Origin: Panopea generosa
Lineage: Eukaryota; Mollusca; Bivalvia; Adapedonta; Hiatellidae
Reading direction: 5' to 3'
Length of the DNA: 64,000 nucleotides
Assembly (NCBI GenBank): GCA_029582155.1
Contig: CM055909.1
Location: forward strand, 50,673,818 to 50,737,817
Shown: positions 37,001 through 47,442 of the stretch, piece after piece
How the letters are laid out: the number at the start of each line of letters is the position of its first letter
Numbering within the stretch: the stretch's first letter is position 1
The notes under the pieces: model-generated
Databases searched by the model: none
Told to the model about the DNA's origin: nothing
The model's input: only the letters and a program-made list of their open reading frames with translations
Made by a program: the position numbers and the translations under genes

Positions 37001-38474
37001 TATGTTATATGTTACACAAGAAATATGTTATATATAACACAATAAACAAGTTATATATTACAAAAGAAATATGTTGTATATTTATTTAACAATAAATATG
37101 TAATATGTTACTTGAATAATATGTTGTATATTACACAAGGAATATGTTGTATATTGCATAAAAATGTGTTATATGTTGAACAATTTAACGCAGGGCGGTA
37201 GTCTAATGGATAGAGTGTTGGCCGCTCACGCCAGAGGTTGCAGGTTCGATCCTCCGATGCCCCTCATAAAACAACACTCAGTACTGGTTCTACCAAGGAA
37301 GCAGACTACAGAGCGGTGCATATAAGCTCTGAGCTTTCATCGCAATCGAGCTATAATACATTAGTAAAAACTAAGCACTTCCTTTCTCCAATGGTGGAAC
37401 TATGCCTCAAAACATGTTGTATATAACTAGACGTATACTATATCCTGAATCCTGTTTAACCAACATTTTCTCAGTTCATTGGTTCTCCTTGGCAGAGATT
37501 ATGGGACCACCATCCGATGGCCACTTACTTCTCTCTGTGAGAAAGCTTGCCAGTTACTTGCAAAAGGACGTTGGTTCTATTTGGATTCATTCTGAGGTCT
37601 TCTTCGTCCAATAATACTGGATATGACTTATAGTCTGTGGTGTTTTGTTTAAAATTTAAACGTGGGACCGTTATTTTTAGTTGGATCTTAATCAAATTTG
37701 ATTAAAGCGTATTATAGATGTATACACCAGTGTACCTCATCATCATTGGTCTCCCACCGATCGTTCATTGGGGGAAATAATCAGATACTTGCTGAGATGG
37801 GGTGTGCTCGGGTACTCTGGTAAGCCTGATATAGTCATTAGGTAAACTGATCGTCTGTTAGCGATCGATGGCATAACAATGACGCTAATATTCAAACAAA
37901 CAGTAAACTTTGAGTTATTGCCCTTGCATTGTTGACAAAATTCCGTTTTATGCACAAAGGCGTTTGCAAACGTTGAGTTCAATAAAAACTAAATGTACTG
38001 AGAAAATTTGGAGTTATTACTTTAACAACATTTTGTAACTTAACTGTCAGTCTTTCTTTAGATTAGGCTAATTAATTATATAAAAATAACACAAAACTTT
38101 TTTTAAATATCTGTTTATACTTTGAAATGTGTCTTTGACTGTGAATATGTATATAATTATGTGAAATGTGTCTTTGACTGTGAATATGTATAAAATTATG
38201 TAAAATGTGTCTTTGACTATGAATATGTATGTGCTTTAAGTGCCAAGCAGTTTTTATTCTTTCTTTATTTACAGTTTTTATCCGGAACTGCACGTTGAGA
38301 ACAAAAACTTCTTTCAGTTTCAAACTCGGCTGCGAGAAAGGAATGGAAGACGGTCACGTGACAGAGACATGCGCGTGCAACAAGGACCTGTGTAACGGAG
38401 CACGAACTGAACTGACTGCTTTTTCAATGATCATATTTACGTTATTCATCGTGTATGTTTTATCTTCAGCATGA
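27983..38474 (+). CDS. Ly6/uPAR three-finger GPI-anchored protein (3 exons)
   Basis: Joining 27983-28031, 36385-36543 and 38275-38474 gives 408 nt, 135 residues plus stop. All junctions are GT-AG and all phases match (phase 1 at both introns). Residues 1-24 form a signal peptide ending VNA. The mature protein starts LKCYKC and has ten cysteines (27, 30, 39, 57, 60, 75, 89, 102, 104, 109), the full Ly6 set, closing with the family signature CACNKDLCNG. Asn49 and Asn74 are in N-x-T sites. Residues 116-135 are hydrophobic after NGA, fitting GPI-anchor addition near Asn110. Family members sit on the outer cell surface as small ligand- or receptor-modulating proteins; the partner cannot be told from sequence. 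Intron 1 (8.35 kb) holds a foldback element, and intron 2 (1.7 kb) is repeat-rich. Exons 2 and 3 are very secure. Exon 1 is inferred from phase and signal peptide. Confidence 0.85.
28032..29242. other. Ly6-like gene intron 1, 5' part
   Basis: AT-rich intron with no gene seen. A poly-G tract of about 16 G followed by AGGGGGGG lies at about 28955-28978. Confidence 0.6.
29243..29875. repeat. Left-arm minisatellite of the foldback element
   Basis: Alternating 'TGACGCCTTTTGTCCGCA' and A-rich spacers. A segment starting at 29261 recurs at 29527, a 266-bp internal duplication absent from the right arm. Open frames on both strands here arise from the repeat. Confidence 0.9.
30265..31200. other. Foldback interior, no gene recognised
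   Basis: AT-rich unique sequence. Short frames such as 30383-30622 show no domain. Confidence 0.5.
31220..31440 (+). repeat. Dispersed repeat, 'tacaaagtttcgtgaagttac' type
   Basis: Units of the form GGCTATTTGTTTCCATGGTA, ACAAAGTTTCGTGAAGTTAC, GAGTTATGACCCGGAAGC. Related units recur at 32720-33460. These often adjoin the 170-bp repeat in this window. Confidence 0.6.
31440..32680 (+). repeat. Dispersed repeat with about 170-bp tandem units, copy 2
   Basis: Same family as 24043-25036 with more units (about seven). It carries six 'TCAAGGTCA' words and ends with the same TTTCATAGACCATTTGGG and CACTTACCAGTGACA. It lies inside the foldback element. Confidence 0.7.
32720..33460 (+). repeat. Dispersed repeat, 'gttgtactccggaaac' units
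   Basis: Several diverged units with ACAAAGTTTAGTGAAGTTAC and TTGTACTCCGGAAAC. The last ends in CGGACACACAGACGCACGCA, a simple-sequence-like terminus. No coding potential. Confidence 0.6.
33586..33812 (+). mobile_element. SINE family A, copy in the foldback interior
   Basis: Head with B box GTGAGTTCGAATTCTCGCC, body GAATGTTATCAGACACTTGC and ATGATCGTCTGTTAGCC, tail CAAACAAACAA. It is nested in the foldback element and therefore younger than that insertion, unless it was carried in with the element. Confidence 0.72.
33813..35021. other. Foldback interior, no gene recognised
   Basis: AT-rich DNA. 'GGCCAGTTCAAGAA' words recur at about 34650, 34810 and 34950 with neighbouring similarity (FGxxQF-like frames are not sustained), suggesting old tandem copies of about 150 bp. 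Confidence 0.4.
35385..35712. repeat. Right-arm minisatellite of the foldback element
   Basis: Reverse complement of the left-arm repeat (GCGGACAAAAGGCGTCA with A/T spacers), about half as long. Confidence 0.9.
35718..36384. other. Ly6-like gene intron 1, 3' part
   Basis: Unique AT-rich intron ending in TGTTTATCTTACAG, a good splice acceptor. Confidence 0.6.
36385..36543 (+). CDS. Ly6-like gene, exon 2
   Basis: The acceptor TTATCTTACAG precedes the exon. It codes for residues 17-69: the end of the signal peptide, LKCYKCDSRQ, a VCSQDF segment and GCDSCLRTEI. It ends G|GTACGT in phase 1. Confidence 0.92.
36550..37180. repeat. AT-rich minisatellite in intron 2
   Basis: About 28 diverged units of roughly 22 bp built on 'ATGTTATATATTACACAATA'. 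No open frame. Confidence 0.88.
37191..37370 (+). mobile_element. SINE family C, copy 2
   Basis: The head GGGCGGTAGTCTAATGGATA and B box GCAGGTTCGATCC are nearly identical to 26299-26432. It continues with ACTGGTTCTACCAAGGAAGC and ends TTCATCGCAATCGAGCTATA. It lies in intron 2. Confidence 0.72.
37540..37620 (+). mobile_element. SINE family F fragment
   Basis: TGCCAGTTACTTGCAAAAGG and GGATTCATTCTGAGGTCTT match the body of the SINE at 63241-63490. The head is missing. Confidence 0.5.
37735..37902 (+). mobile_element. SINE family A, truncated copy
   Basis: Body words AATCAGATACTTGCTGAGATG, ACTGATCGTCTGTTAGCGAT and a TTCAAACAAACA tail. The tRNA head is absent or unrecognisable. Confidence 0.65.
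38125..38240. repeat. 39-bp repeat, three copies, just before exon 3
   Basis: AAATGTGTCTTTGACTGTG starts at 38125, 38164 and 38203 (period 39 bp). The last unit runs up to the polypyrimidine tract of the exon 3 acceptor. Confidence 0.85.
38275..38474 (+). CDS. Ly6-like gene, exon 3 (last)
   Basis: The acceptor TTCTTTATTTACAG precedes the exon. It codes for residues 70-135: five Cys including CACNKDLCNG, then the hydrophobic tail FSMIIFTLFIVYVLSSA and TGA at 38472-38474. Confidence 0.93.
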
Positions 38475-39345
38475 TATCTAAAGATAAAGTACTTGGCATA
38501 TATATAGATAACAACCTAACCTCGAAAAACAATGTAGATCATATATGTAAGAAAATGTCGTCAAATGTTTGGCTCCTGTCACGTATTAAACAATATCTAA
38601 GCATTGACCATAGAATTCAGTTTTATAAAGCTTATATTCAACCTCATATAGATTATTGTAGTGTTATATGGGTGGCGCCTGTCAAACCAACTTAAATAGA
38701 ATATTTAGACTCCAAAAACGTGCTTGCAAAATCATCTTAGATTACAATGTTAAAAACTCATTAGAAAGTTTGCAGAGATTAAAAATATTAACAATATTTG
38801 ACAGAGTATATCTTAGAAAATCAAAATTTATGTACAAAATAGCAAAGTCTATAACCCCAGTATACGTAAATGAAATGTTTTATATCAGACAAACAAATAA
38901 AAATGCACCTGTAACACGGTCAAATTCTTCAAATAACTTCATACTACCTAAACCGAAAAAAGAAAAATTTAAACAAAGTTTAACATACTCTGGTCCAATG
39001 ATATGGAATAATCTACCAGTAGATATTAAAAAAAAACACTTCAGTTATGGTATTTCAAAGCAATTTAATCAAATTGATGAAAAATGTGTAATCCTAAATG
39101 TTTTCTGTGCATCTGTGTCCAGAATCTTGTAAATAGTTACATACTGCAACGCTCTGTAAATAAATGTTTTCTATAAATATAATGCTATCAACCCATTTTG
39201 AATTTTGACATGTTTTATGAGAGAATGTGTGTGAAGAGTCTTGTGTGTGAAGAAGAAATTTGTTGTTGTTTTTAGTATTGTCTGCACTGAACATTTCGTG
39301 TACATGTTTATTTCATTTTTGTATATCTTGTAAATAAAAGAAGGC
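38475..39345 (+). mobile_element. 5'-truncated LINE, reverse transcriptase C-terminus
   Basis: Encodes the part after the catalytic core of a CR1/L2-like non-LTR reverse transcriptase: KVLGIYIDNNLTSKNNVDH, IQFYKAYIQPHIDYCSVIW, then LNRIFRLQKRACKIIL and SLTYSGPMIWNNLPVDIKKK. One base is missing near 38670, shifting the frame between SVIW and GGACQTN. The 3' region holds AATAAA words (about 39158 and 39335). The LINE-like frame starts at 38471 and overlaps the Ly6 stop codon, so the insertion sits exactly at the end of the coding region. Clade placement is approximate. Confidence 0.85.
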
Positions 39346-39425
39346 CGCATGGAAAATAAGTTTTAAACTTAATGTGTTACCTTCTATACATAAAGTCGTT
39401 TATCTTATATTATATTATATTATAT

Positions 39426-39625
39426 TCTACTCTACTCTACTCTACTCTACTCTACTCTACTCTACTCTACTCTACTCTACTCTACTCTACTCTACTCTAC
39501 TCTACTCTACTCTACTCTACTCTACTCTACTCTACTCTACTCTACTCTACTCTACTCTACTCTACTCTACTCTACTCTACTCTACTCTACTCTACTCTAC
39601 TCTACTCTACTCTACTCTACTCTAC
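39426..39625. repeat. (TCTAC)40 pentanucleotide microsatellite
   Basis: 200 bp of uninterrupted TCTAC, preceded by about four TTATA/TATAT pentamers (39405-39425) and followed by TCTAT TTTAT. The pure tract must be very unstable. Open frames with a YSTLL period in two phases are artefacts. Confidence 0.98.
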
Positions 39626-39796
39626 TCTATTTTATTTTCTTATCCCAGTTAATGCTGTAGTGAAAATAACATATCGGTGTTATTGATGCACATGTGCATT
39701 AATGTATTAATATTCAATTAGTATGCCTCACGCAAACTTCTGATGTTAAATCCCCATTGGTCAGCAGATAACAGATGCCAACATTTCATCTACATG

Positions 39797-40030
39797 TACT
39801 GTTACCGTTCCAAAGGGTAACAGTCTTTATAAAATGATTTTAGGGTACTGTTAACCTCTGCGTCGGGTATCAGTCTTTATAAAATGATGTCACTGTACTG
39901 TAAACCTCTCCAGCGGATAACAGTATTTATAAAATGATGTCACTGTGCTGTTAACCTCTCCATCGGGTATCAGTCTTTATAAAATAGTGCCACTGTACTG
40001 TTAACCTCTCCAGCGGATAACAGTATTTAA
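39797..40030. repeat. 59-bp hairpin-bearing minisatellite, about 4 copies
   Basis: The unit has ACTGTTAACCTCTCCAGCGG, then ATAACAGTATTTATAAAATG and ATGTCACT. ACTGTTA and TAACAGT in each unit are inverted and could form a hairpin. The two centre variants (CCAGCGGATAACAG, CCATCGGGTATCAG) alternate. Confidence 0.88.
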
Positions 40031-41640
40031 ACTGCCACAGGCTTATAAATAGATCTGGTTTACAATAAAGAAAATAACGTATAGTGCAAAATAAATATAT
40101 ATATTGAAATGTTTATCGTATGACTGGCCGGTCTAAATGACTTTTGCCAAATATGGCAGTTTCAAGTAGCATTTGTCAATGTATATTTATGCACTGGTTG
40201 GGTGGCAAACACTTACTGAATGTAACAAGTGAATATAACACTTTTAATTTACTGTGTTAGAGTAAAATGTCGATCTGCGGTTGATAGAAATGTGCAAAAT
40301 TAAAGGGAAACAATCCATAAGCAAACGTTTTATGGCTGTCAATTGAATTTTGCATATCATTATAGGATAGTATTAGAATGGGAACTTTATATGAAATACT
40401 GAAGTTCCAATCTTTTTTTATATATATAACCTTATGTTGTGAAATTACATGACATTTAATTGTTTAAATATCAATAAAATATGTTTTAACTAACTCAGTG
40501 TATTAATCCCTTAAACATACCATCGATCGATCATAAAGATGCTATCAAAACAATATATGTTATCTGAATAATGGACAAAGCCTATCATTTTGATCAGATT
40601 ATCACATTATAAAACGACGAATACGCACCATGTGAACATATTTGTAGCGAACTCTTAGTGTGTGTGATTCTACGGATTTCTGTAGTAGCGGATATTACCA
40701 GCGGGGTCAAGCACTTTTTCCCGGAGCCAGAAAAATCGCTAAATATATGTCGTGAAGCAGCGATATACACTTGTTGATTCCAAAGTATGTTCATACAAAC
40801 ATGTTGCATACTTAAATGAATGAACAATGAAACTATATTTAATCTCGCCTTATATCACAAATCAGCCACATACACCTTGCTAGTAGAATGTAAAATAACA
40901 AACATGTAAAAACATGAAACACCATAGAAAGTTGAAAAACACGAATTGAAAACAAGGAACAAACAAAAAAATAACACTGGTAATTCTTCAATTAGCATTT
41001 TAGGTAAAGTGACATTACGTGATTAACTTGTAACGATTTCTGATTGGATACAGCTCTCATAAAACAAGCCGGTACGCCCTTTCTTTAATCTCTTGTCCTC
41101 ACTTTACCCACTATGCTAATTGAAAAATCAAGTATAAATAATTAAGTATTGGACATACATTTAAAAATGATGCCTCATTCACTGCTGAACTGATATGACA
41201 TTGTGACAATAACTAAAGAGACAAGTTTTGCACACAGTTTAATTTCACAGCCTGATTGAGAGTCGAACTGATTTGACATTTAGTTACAATAAATAAAGTA
41301 GCTATTATTGGACAATAATTAAGTGTGATACATGGTGATATAGTGTGATAATGAATGAAGAAAGAAGCATGATTCAGAGTTGAACTGATGGTGATTATAA
41401 TTCTAATAAATAATGACATGTTGTGACAATTAATAATGACATGTGACATGTTGTGACAATAAATGAAAAGCACGTTTTGGACACAATTTAAATGTGAAAG
41501 CTTATTCCATGTTTGACACTGTAAAGTGTAACTGATGTAGTGACAATAAATAAAAACAAACATCATAAAAAATAAATAATATACACCGTATGTTTTGCCT
41601 TTCAATACCTACTTAGATGGCATCATTTCACAAACTTCTT
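40031..41640. other. Intergenic DNA, no gene recognised
   Basis: AT-rich sequence with loosely repeated 'TGTGACAATAAATA' and 'GAACTGAT' words at 41200-41560. No convincing coding exon or RNA. Confidence 0.5.
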
Positions 41641-41719
41641 GGGTGACATGTGACACACACTTACCAGTGACATTTCCATTTCTTGTTTTTGTTCTTCGTT
41701 TCTATTCGCGTTGTTCGAC

Positions 41720-44520
41720 TTTGTAATGAAAGTGATGTTTTTATATTTATGTTCATTATTTTACATTTGTGTTGCTAAGTTGTAAATTGTGTTTGTTGTT
41801 TTTATATTCAGGTTCATTATTTCCATTCGTGTTGTAAAGTTGTATATTGTGTTTGTTGTTTTTATATTTATGTTCATTATTTTACATTCGTGTTGTAAAG
41901 TTGTATATTGTGTTTGATGTTTTATATTTATGTTCATTATTTTACATTCGTGTTGTCAAGTTGTACATTATGTTTGTTGTTTTTATATTTATGTTCATTA
42001 TTTCCATTCGTGTTGTAAAGTTGTATATTGTGTTTGTTGTTTTTATATTTATGTTCATTATTTCCATTCGTGTTTTAAAGTTGTATATTGTGTTTGTTGT
42101 TTTTATATTTATGTTCATTATTTTACATTCGTGTTGTCAAGTTGTATATTGTGTTTGATGTTTTATATTTATGTTCATTATTTTACATTCGTGTTGTTAA
42201 GTTGTACATTGTGTTTGTTAGTTTTGTATTTATGTTTATTATTTACATTCTTGTTGTAAAGTTGTACATTGTGTTTATTGTTTTTATATTTATGTTATTA
42301 TTTAACAATTTGCTGTAAAGTTGTATATTGTGTTTGTTGTTTTATTTTTATCTTCATTATTTTACAATCGTGTTGTTAATTTGTATATTGTGTTTGTTAG
42401 TTTTTATATTTATGTTAATTACTTTACATTCGTGTTGTTATGTTGTATATTGTGTTTGATGTTTTTATATTTATGTTCATTATTTCCATTCGTGTTTTAA
42501 AGTTGTATATTGTGTTTGTTGTTTTTATATTTATGTTCATTATTTTACATTCGTGTTGTCAAGTTGTATATTGTGTTTGATGTTTTATATTTATGTTCAT
42601 TATTTTACATTCGTGTTGTTAAGTTGTATATTGTGTTTGTTAGTTTTGTATTTATGTTTATTATTTACATTCGTGTTGTTATGTTGTATATTGTGTTTGT
42701 TGTTTTTATATTTATGTTCATTATTTCCATTCGTGTTTTAAAGTTGTATATTGTGTTTGTTGTTTTTATATTTATGTTCATTATTTTACATTCGTGTTGT
42801 CAAGTTGTATATTGTGTTTGATGTTTTATATTTATGTTCATTATTTTACATTCGTGTTGTTAAGTTGTACATTGTGTTTGTTAGTTTTGTATTTATGTTT
42901 ATTATTTACATTCTTGTTGTAAAGTTGTACATTGTGTTTATTGTTTTTATATTTATGTTATTATTTAACAATTTGCTGTAAAGTTGTATATTGTGTTTGT
43001 TGTTTTATTTTTATCTTCATTATTTTACAATCGTGTTGTTAATTTGTATATTGTGTTTGTTAGTTTTTATATTTATGTTAATTACTTTACATTCGTGTTG
43101 TTATGTTGTATATTGTGTTTGATGTTTTTATATTTATGTTCATTATTTCCATTCGTGTTTTAAAGTTGTATATTGTGTTTGTTGTTTTTATATTTATGTT
43201 CATTATTTTACATTCGTGTTGTCAAGTTGTATATTGTGTTTGATGTTTTATATTTATGTTCATTATTTTACATTCGTGTTGTTAAGTTGTATATTGTGTT
43301 TGTTAGTTTTGTATTTATGTTTATTATTTACATTCGTGTTGTTATGTTGTATATTGTGTTTGTTGTTTTTATATTTATGTTCATTATTTCCATTCGTGTT
43401 TTAAAGTTGTATATTGTGTTTGTTGTTTTTATATTTATGTTCATTATTTTACATTCGTGTTGTCAAGTTGTATATTGTGTTTGATGTTTTATATTTATGT
43501 TCATTATTTTACATTCGTGTTGTTAAGTTGTACATTGTGTTTGTTAGTTTTGTATTTATGTTTATTATTTACATTCGTTTTGTAAAGTTGTATATTGTGT
43601 TTGTTGTTTTATTTTTATTTTCATTATTTTACAATCGTGTTGTTAATTTGTATATTGTGTTTGTTAGTTTTTATATTTATGTTAATTACTTTACATTCGT
43701 GTTGTTATGTTGTATATTGTGTTTGATGTTTTTATATTTATGTTCATTATTTTACATTCGTGTTGTTAAGTTGTACATTGTGTTTGTTAGTTTTGTATTT
43801 ATGTTTATTATTTACATTCTTGTTGTAAAGTTGTATATTGTGTTTATTGTTTTTATATTTATGTTATTATTTAACATTCTTGCTGTTAAGTTGTATATTG
43901 TGTTTGTTGTTTTATTTTTATTTTCATTATTTTACAATCGTGTTGTTAATTTGTATATTGTGTTTGTTAGTTTTTATATTTATGTTAATTACTTTACATT
44001 CGTGTTGTTATGTTGTATATTGTGTTTGATGTTTTTATATTTATGTTCATTATTTTACATTCGTGTTGTTAAGTTGTACATCGTGTTTGTTGTTTAGAAT
44101 TTATGTTCATTATTTTACATTCGTGTTGTAAAGTTGTAAAGTTGTATATTGTGTTTGTTGTTTTATATTTATGTTCATTATTTTACATTGGTGTTGTAAA
44201 GTTGTACATCGTGTTTGTTATTTTGAATTTATGTTCATTATTTTACATTCGTATTGTTAAGTTATTGTTTTGTATTTATGTTCATTATTTTACATTCGTG
44301 TTGTAATGTTGTAAAGTTGTATATTGTGTTTGTTGTTTTATATTTATGTTCATTATTTTACATTCATATTGTTAAGTTATTGTTTTGTATTTATGTTCAT
44401 TATTTTACATTCGTGTTGTAATGTTGTAAAGTTGTATATTGTGTTTGTTGTTTTATATTTATGTTCATTATTTTACATTCGTATTGTTAAGTTATTGTTT
44501 TCATATTTATGTTCTTAGTT
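41720..44520. repeat. About 60-bp minisatellite with 663-bp higher-order repeat
   Basis: The unit is TATGTTCATTATTTTACATT, CGTGTTGTTAAGTTGTATAT, TGTGTTTGTTGTTTTATATT. Variant runs recur at exactly 663 bp (41847/42510/43173 and 42088/42751), about 11 units per block. Later units (44100-44500) form a different, shorter pattern with TTAAGTTATTGTTTTG. Open frames rich in Phe/Ile/Leu/Cys are by-products. Confidence 0.95.
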
Positions 44521-44639
44521 TAACAAAAATAATCTAAAACAAATAACATAATTATTAAACATATATGTGCATTTTATCAACACAAATATTAAGTTTAAAC
44601 AAGAAAAGTAGTTATACAATATAGCAACGTTTGGCAGTT

Positions 44640-44905
44640 ATATACTTATATAAAAATAATGAAGTTGTAAAGATACAAAACACAATAACGGAATACTTAT
44701 CTAAATATAACGAAGTTGTACATATACAAATCACAAAAACGGTACACATATATAAAAATAATGAAGTTGCAGAGATACATATCACAAAAACGGTATACTT
44801 ATCTAAAAGTAATGAAGTTGTAGAGATATACATTACAAAAACGGTAACCCTATCTAAATATAATGAAATTGTAGAGATACACATCACAAAAAACGGTATA
44901 TAGTA
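44640..44905. repeat. 51-bp minisatellite, 5 copies
   Basis: 'GAAGTTGTA' recurs at 44661, 44712, 44763, 44814 and (as GAAATTGTA) 44865. Units also share 'ATCACAAAAACGGTA'. Because 51 is a multiple of three, both strands stay open with a 17-residue period (NEVVEIxITKTV). There is no start context or neighbour to suggest real coding. Confidence 0.9.
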
Positions 44906-44987
44906 CCATGTTGAAAACCGAAAGACAAAAATACGAACAATTATCTATCTTCTGTCTTTCGAAAATATATCTAAATATAATGAAATT

Positions 44988-45235
44988 GTTGTTGTTGTTG
45001 TATGGTGTTTAGCGTCGATTTCAACAATTGTCCAGTCATAGTGAGAAAGTATTTTAAGCGCTTCCGTATGGGAATATCGATGATGCCAAAGATTTATGGC
45101 ATGATATCCAAACCAGTCATATTATACTGCTATAGCGTCAAGCGAAGAACCTTCATTTACCATTTTGAAGACTTTTGTATGACCCGACCGAGGATCGAAC
45201 CCACGACTTAATGATATTGCAGGCATAGAAAGCGT
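44988..45235 (-). mobile_element. SINE family D (minus strand)
   Basis: A B-box complement GAGGATCGAACCCACGAC lies at about 45193. The body (TTATGGCATGATATCCAAAC) and a (GTT)n run with TGGTGTTTAGCGTCG at the other end fit a tRNA-derived SINE in reverse orientation with a CAA-type tail. Confidence 0.6.
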
Positions 45236-46428
45236 ATGATAATTAGTTCTATTTTAAATATGAAATACTGCAATTGTATTTTGTCTAAACGTTGTCTTTA
45301 CTCTTGTGTTTCGATCTCGGTAATGTTCAATATAATGTAGTGTATATATATTAATAAGTATAAGCGGTTTGATGGCGTGATAATGTATTAATTCCTCTGT
45401 TATTTACTATGCGTTTGTCTCTATGATCTGTTTTGAGATAAAATGTCTTTTCGTTTACAGTCTGTTTCTCATTTAACTAGTTTGAGATAATCTCGGTCCG
45501 TGTTTTTGCCGCTTGAAATCTCGTCCTTAAATCGGTTGTAAATGTATATTGTCGAAACTCTGAGCTGACGTTGTTCATGTTACTCACGTTTACAACCAAA
45601 AAGCGAAAAGAGAGGAGGATGCGCACGCACCATTCTCACACTGAATCATCCACGTTTTTGTGATTCCAGCAGACGACAACCATGTAGTGTAATTTGATGC
45701 ATTGTGGGATTTCTCTTTGTTTCGGAGACAATAAACTCACAATAACTTCTGCTTTGAATATATCAGCGCTTCATTTCGCTTGTGCAATAACACTTGATAG
45801 GTGGCGGTTTAGTGTAATTCTCAGGATAGGAAGATTTGAGTAGCGGAGGATCACTTGGGAATTTGAAACAACTGTTAAAATTCATCGCTGTTTCTATTAT
45901 CTTTGATCGATTTTCAAATAAACGACTTTCCGAGAGAATCTTTCAAATTTAATTTCAGTAAGTTGGCGGAAACTGATACTATGGGTAGAACGGTTTAATT
46001 TTGTCACGAAATAGTCATTGACACGTGAATCACACACTGAGAGAGTGCTCTCCTGATTTTTGGTTAACTTTTTGTTGGAACTGAAGCCGAGAGTTAATGT
46101 GCAATAAAGAAGGATATTAAGTTAAAGAACTAAATAATTGATAAAAAAGAAGACCTTGAATGTTTTCTTGAAAGGGAGTTTTTAATTGGTTATTAGGAGA
46201 TGAATGAGTCATAAACGTGTTTTGATAACTCATCAAGACTGTTGTAGCATAAGTTTTTAACCATATTTGCTACAGAAATCGCAATGCAATGTAAAATTGA
46301 TATAAAAATTATAAATTAAACAACGACAAGTACATATTGAAAGAAATTAACGCAAATAAAGAGATTTTTTTTAAAGAAAAAGGAGATACACATTTTAGAA
46401 TTCAATTCGATATAAAAATATAGAAAAC
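45236..46428. other. Upstream region of the SLC1 transporter exon
   Basis: Unique AT-rich DNA. CAT words and a possible acceptor TTTTAG at about 46393-46398 precede the ATG, so the 5' untranslated region may itself be spliced. No promoter can be fixed. Confidence 0.4.
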
Positions 46429-46970
46429 ATGTCTGCAGAAGGACAGTCAGAGGAACAAGAAAAAATGAACACTCACGTGTCAATAGCCGTACCGGAAGAG
46501 TACCCACCAGGGCCAAGGGGGTTGTTAATGCGCATTAGGAACCGGAACTGGCAAAGATTCGGAGAGAATATGAAAGAAAATCTTCTCTTGATATTACTGC
46601 TTGGCTCGGTGATTCTCGGCTGTGCAGTTGGTTTCGGCGTCCGGAACTCTGCTGGTGAAATGACCAAACGACAAATAATGTACCTACAGTTTCCCGGGGA
46701 AATTTTGATGAGAATGCTGCAAATGTTGATACTACCGCTGGTCGTATCCAGTTTGATTGCGGGCATTGCGGGACTCGATGCAACCACATGCGGCAAAATG
46801 GGTCTACGCACAATCGCGTACTTTGCCACGACAACAGTGAGCGCCGTGGTTCTCGGTATCATCATGACCTATATCATGCAGCCGGGAGCCAACTCGGACA
46901 AAAAGGGTATTCCACGGTATGGTAACACTGCCCAGCTGAACCCTGTCGACACGTTCATGGATCTCATTAG
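46429..46970 (+). CDS. Excitatory amino acid transporter (SLC1), first coding exon
   Basis: Encodes the N-terminal 180 residues of a sodium-coupled glutamate/aspartate transporter. A hydrophilic N-terminus (1-48) is followed by TM1 (about 51-72, LLLILLLGSVILGCAVGFG). TM2 is about 84-116, with the family signature FPGEILMRMLQMLILPL and VVSSLIAGIAGLD. TM3 is about 124-151 (YFATTTVSAVVLGIIMTYIM, then QPG). The exon ends VDTFMDLI plus AG, then donor GTAACT at 46971. Vertebrate EAATs also have a DLIRNMFPPN sequence at this point. These trimeric plasma-membrane carriers clear glutamate from synapses. The catalytic HP1/HP2 half is absent from the window, so the gene must continue to the right and its first coding intron is at least 17 kb. 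The start is chosen as the first ATG in a fitting AAAACATGT context. Confidence 0.94.
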
Positions 46971-47440
46971 GTAACTGGTGTAATCACGTTAGTCCCTGTG
47001 CTCAAAATATCTCACCTGTCTTTTGCATGATTTAGTAATGTATATGTGTGATTACTTTTGTATTGGTCGATTTTTTAAAATCCAAATAAATCAATTTATG
47101 TAAATAATTCTTGCAGTTAAAATTAATTTTAAAAGTTGCTAAGGCTTCTGTTTCACCAGCATTTTCATCAGTTTTTAAATACGTAACTCAATTTTGACTG
47201 GTTAGTTCTCTATGTAATCAATATTACTGAAACCATATCCAGTTTTACTTGATCTTGTCCAAAAATAGCATCTTCCGGCTGCTTGTCTTAACTATAAGTA
47301 TTTAAGTTTATATTAACTATATGATGAAGCAGAACACTGATTGCAGGCAACTAAACATAGAAAGTATCACCATTTTATTTTACATTAAAAATTATGTGTA
47401 GCATGTATATGTAAATTTGGTTGCGTGCACATATTTAAGT
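46971..47440. other. SLC1 gene, start of the intron
   Basis: Splice donor G|GTAACT at 46971, then AT-rich intron with no other feature. Confidence 0.7.
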
Positions 47441-47442
47441 CT

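Noticed and set aside
39372-39686. YSTLL-repeat frames
   Set aside because: Translation of the TCTAC pentamer in two overlapping phases.
41847-44518. Long Phe/Ile/Leu-rich frames resembling membrane proteins
   Set aside because: They are T-rich minisatellite translations that repeat with the 60- and 663-bp periods in several frames.
44930-44970. 9-bp stem (CGAAAGACA / TGTCTTTCG) as a terminator or RNA element
   Set aside because: An isolated short inverted repeat in AT-rich eukaryotic DNA, with no context.
46473-46865. Minus-strand frame opposite the SLC1 exon
   Set aside because: Shadow of the transporter coding sequence; the plus-strand protein is clearly conserved.
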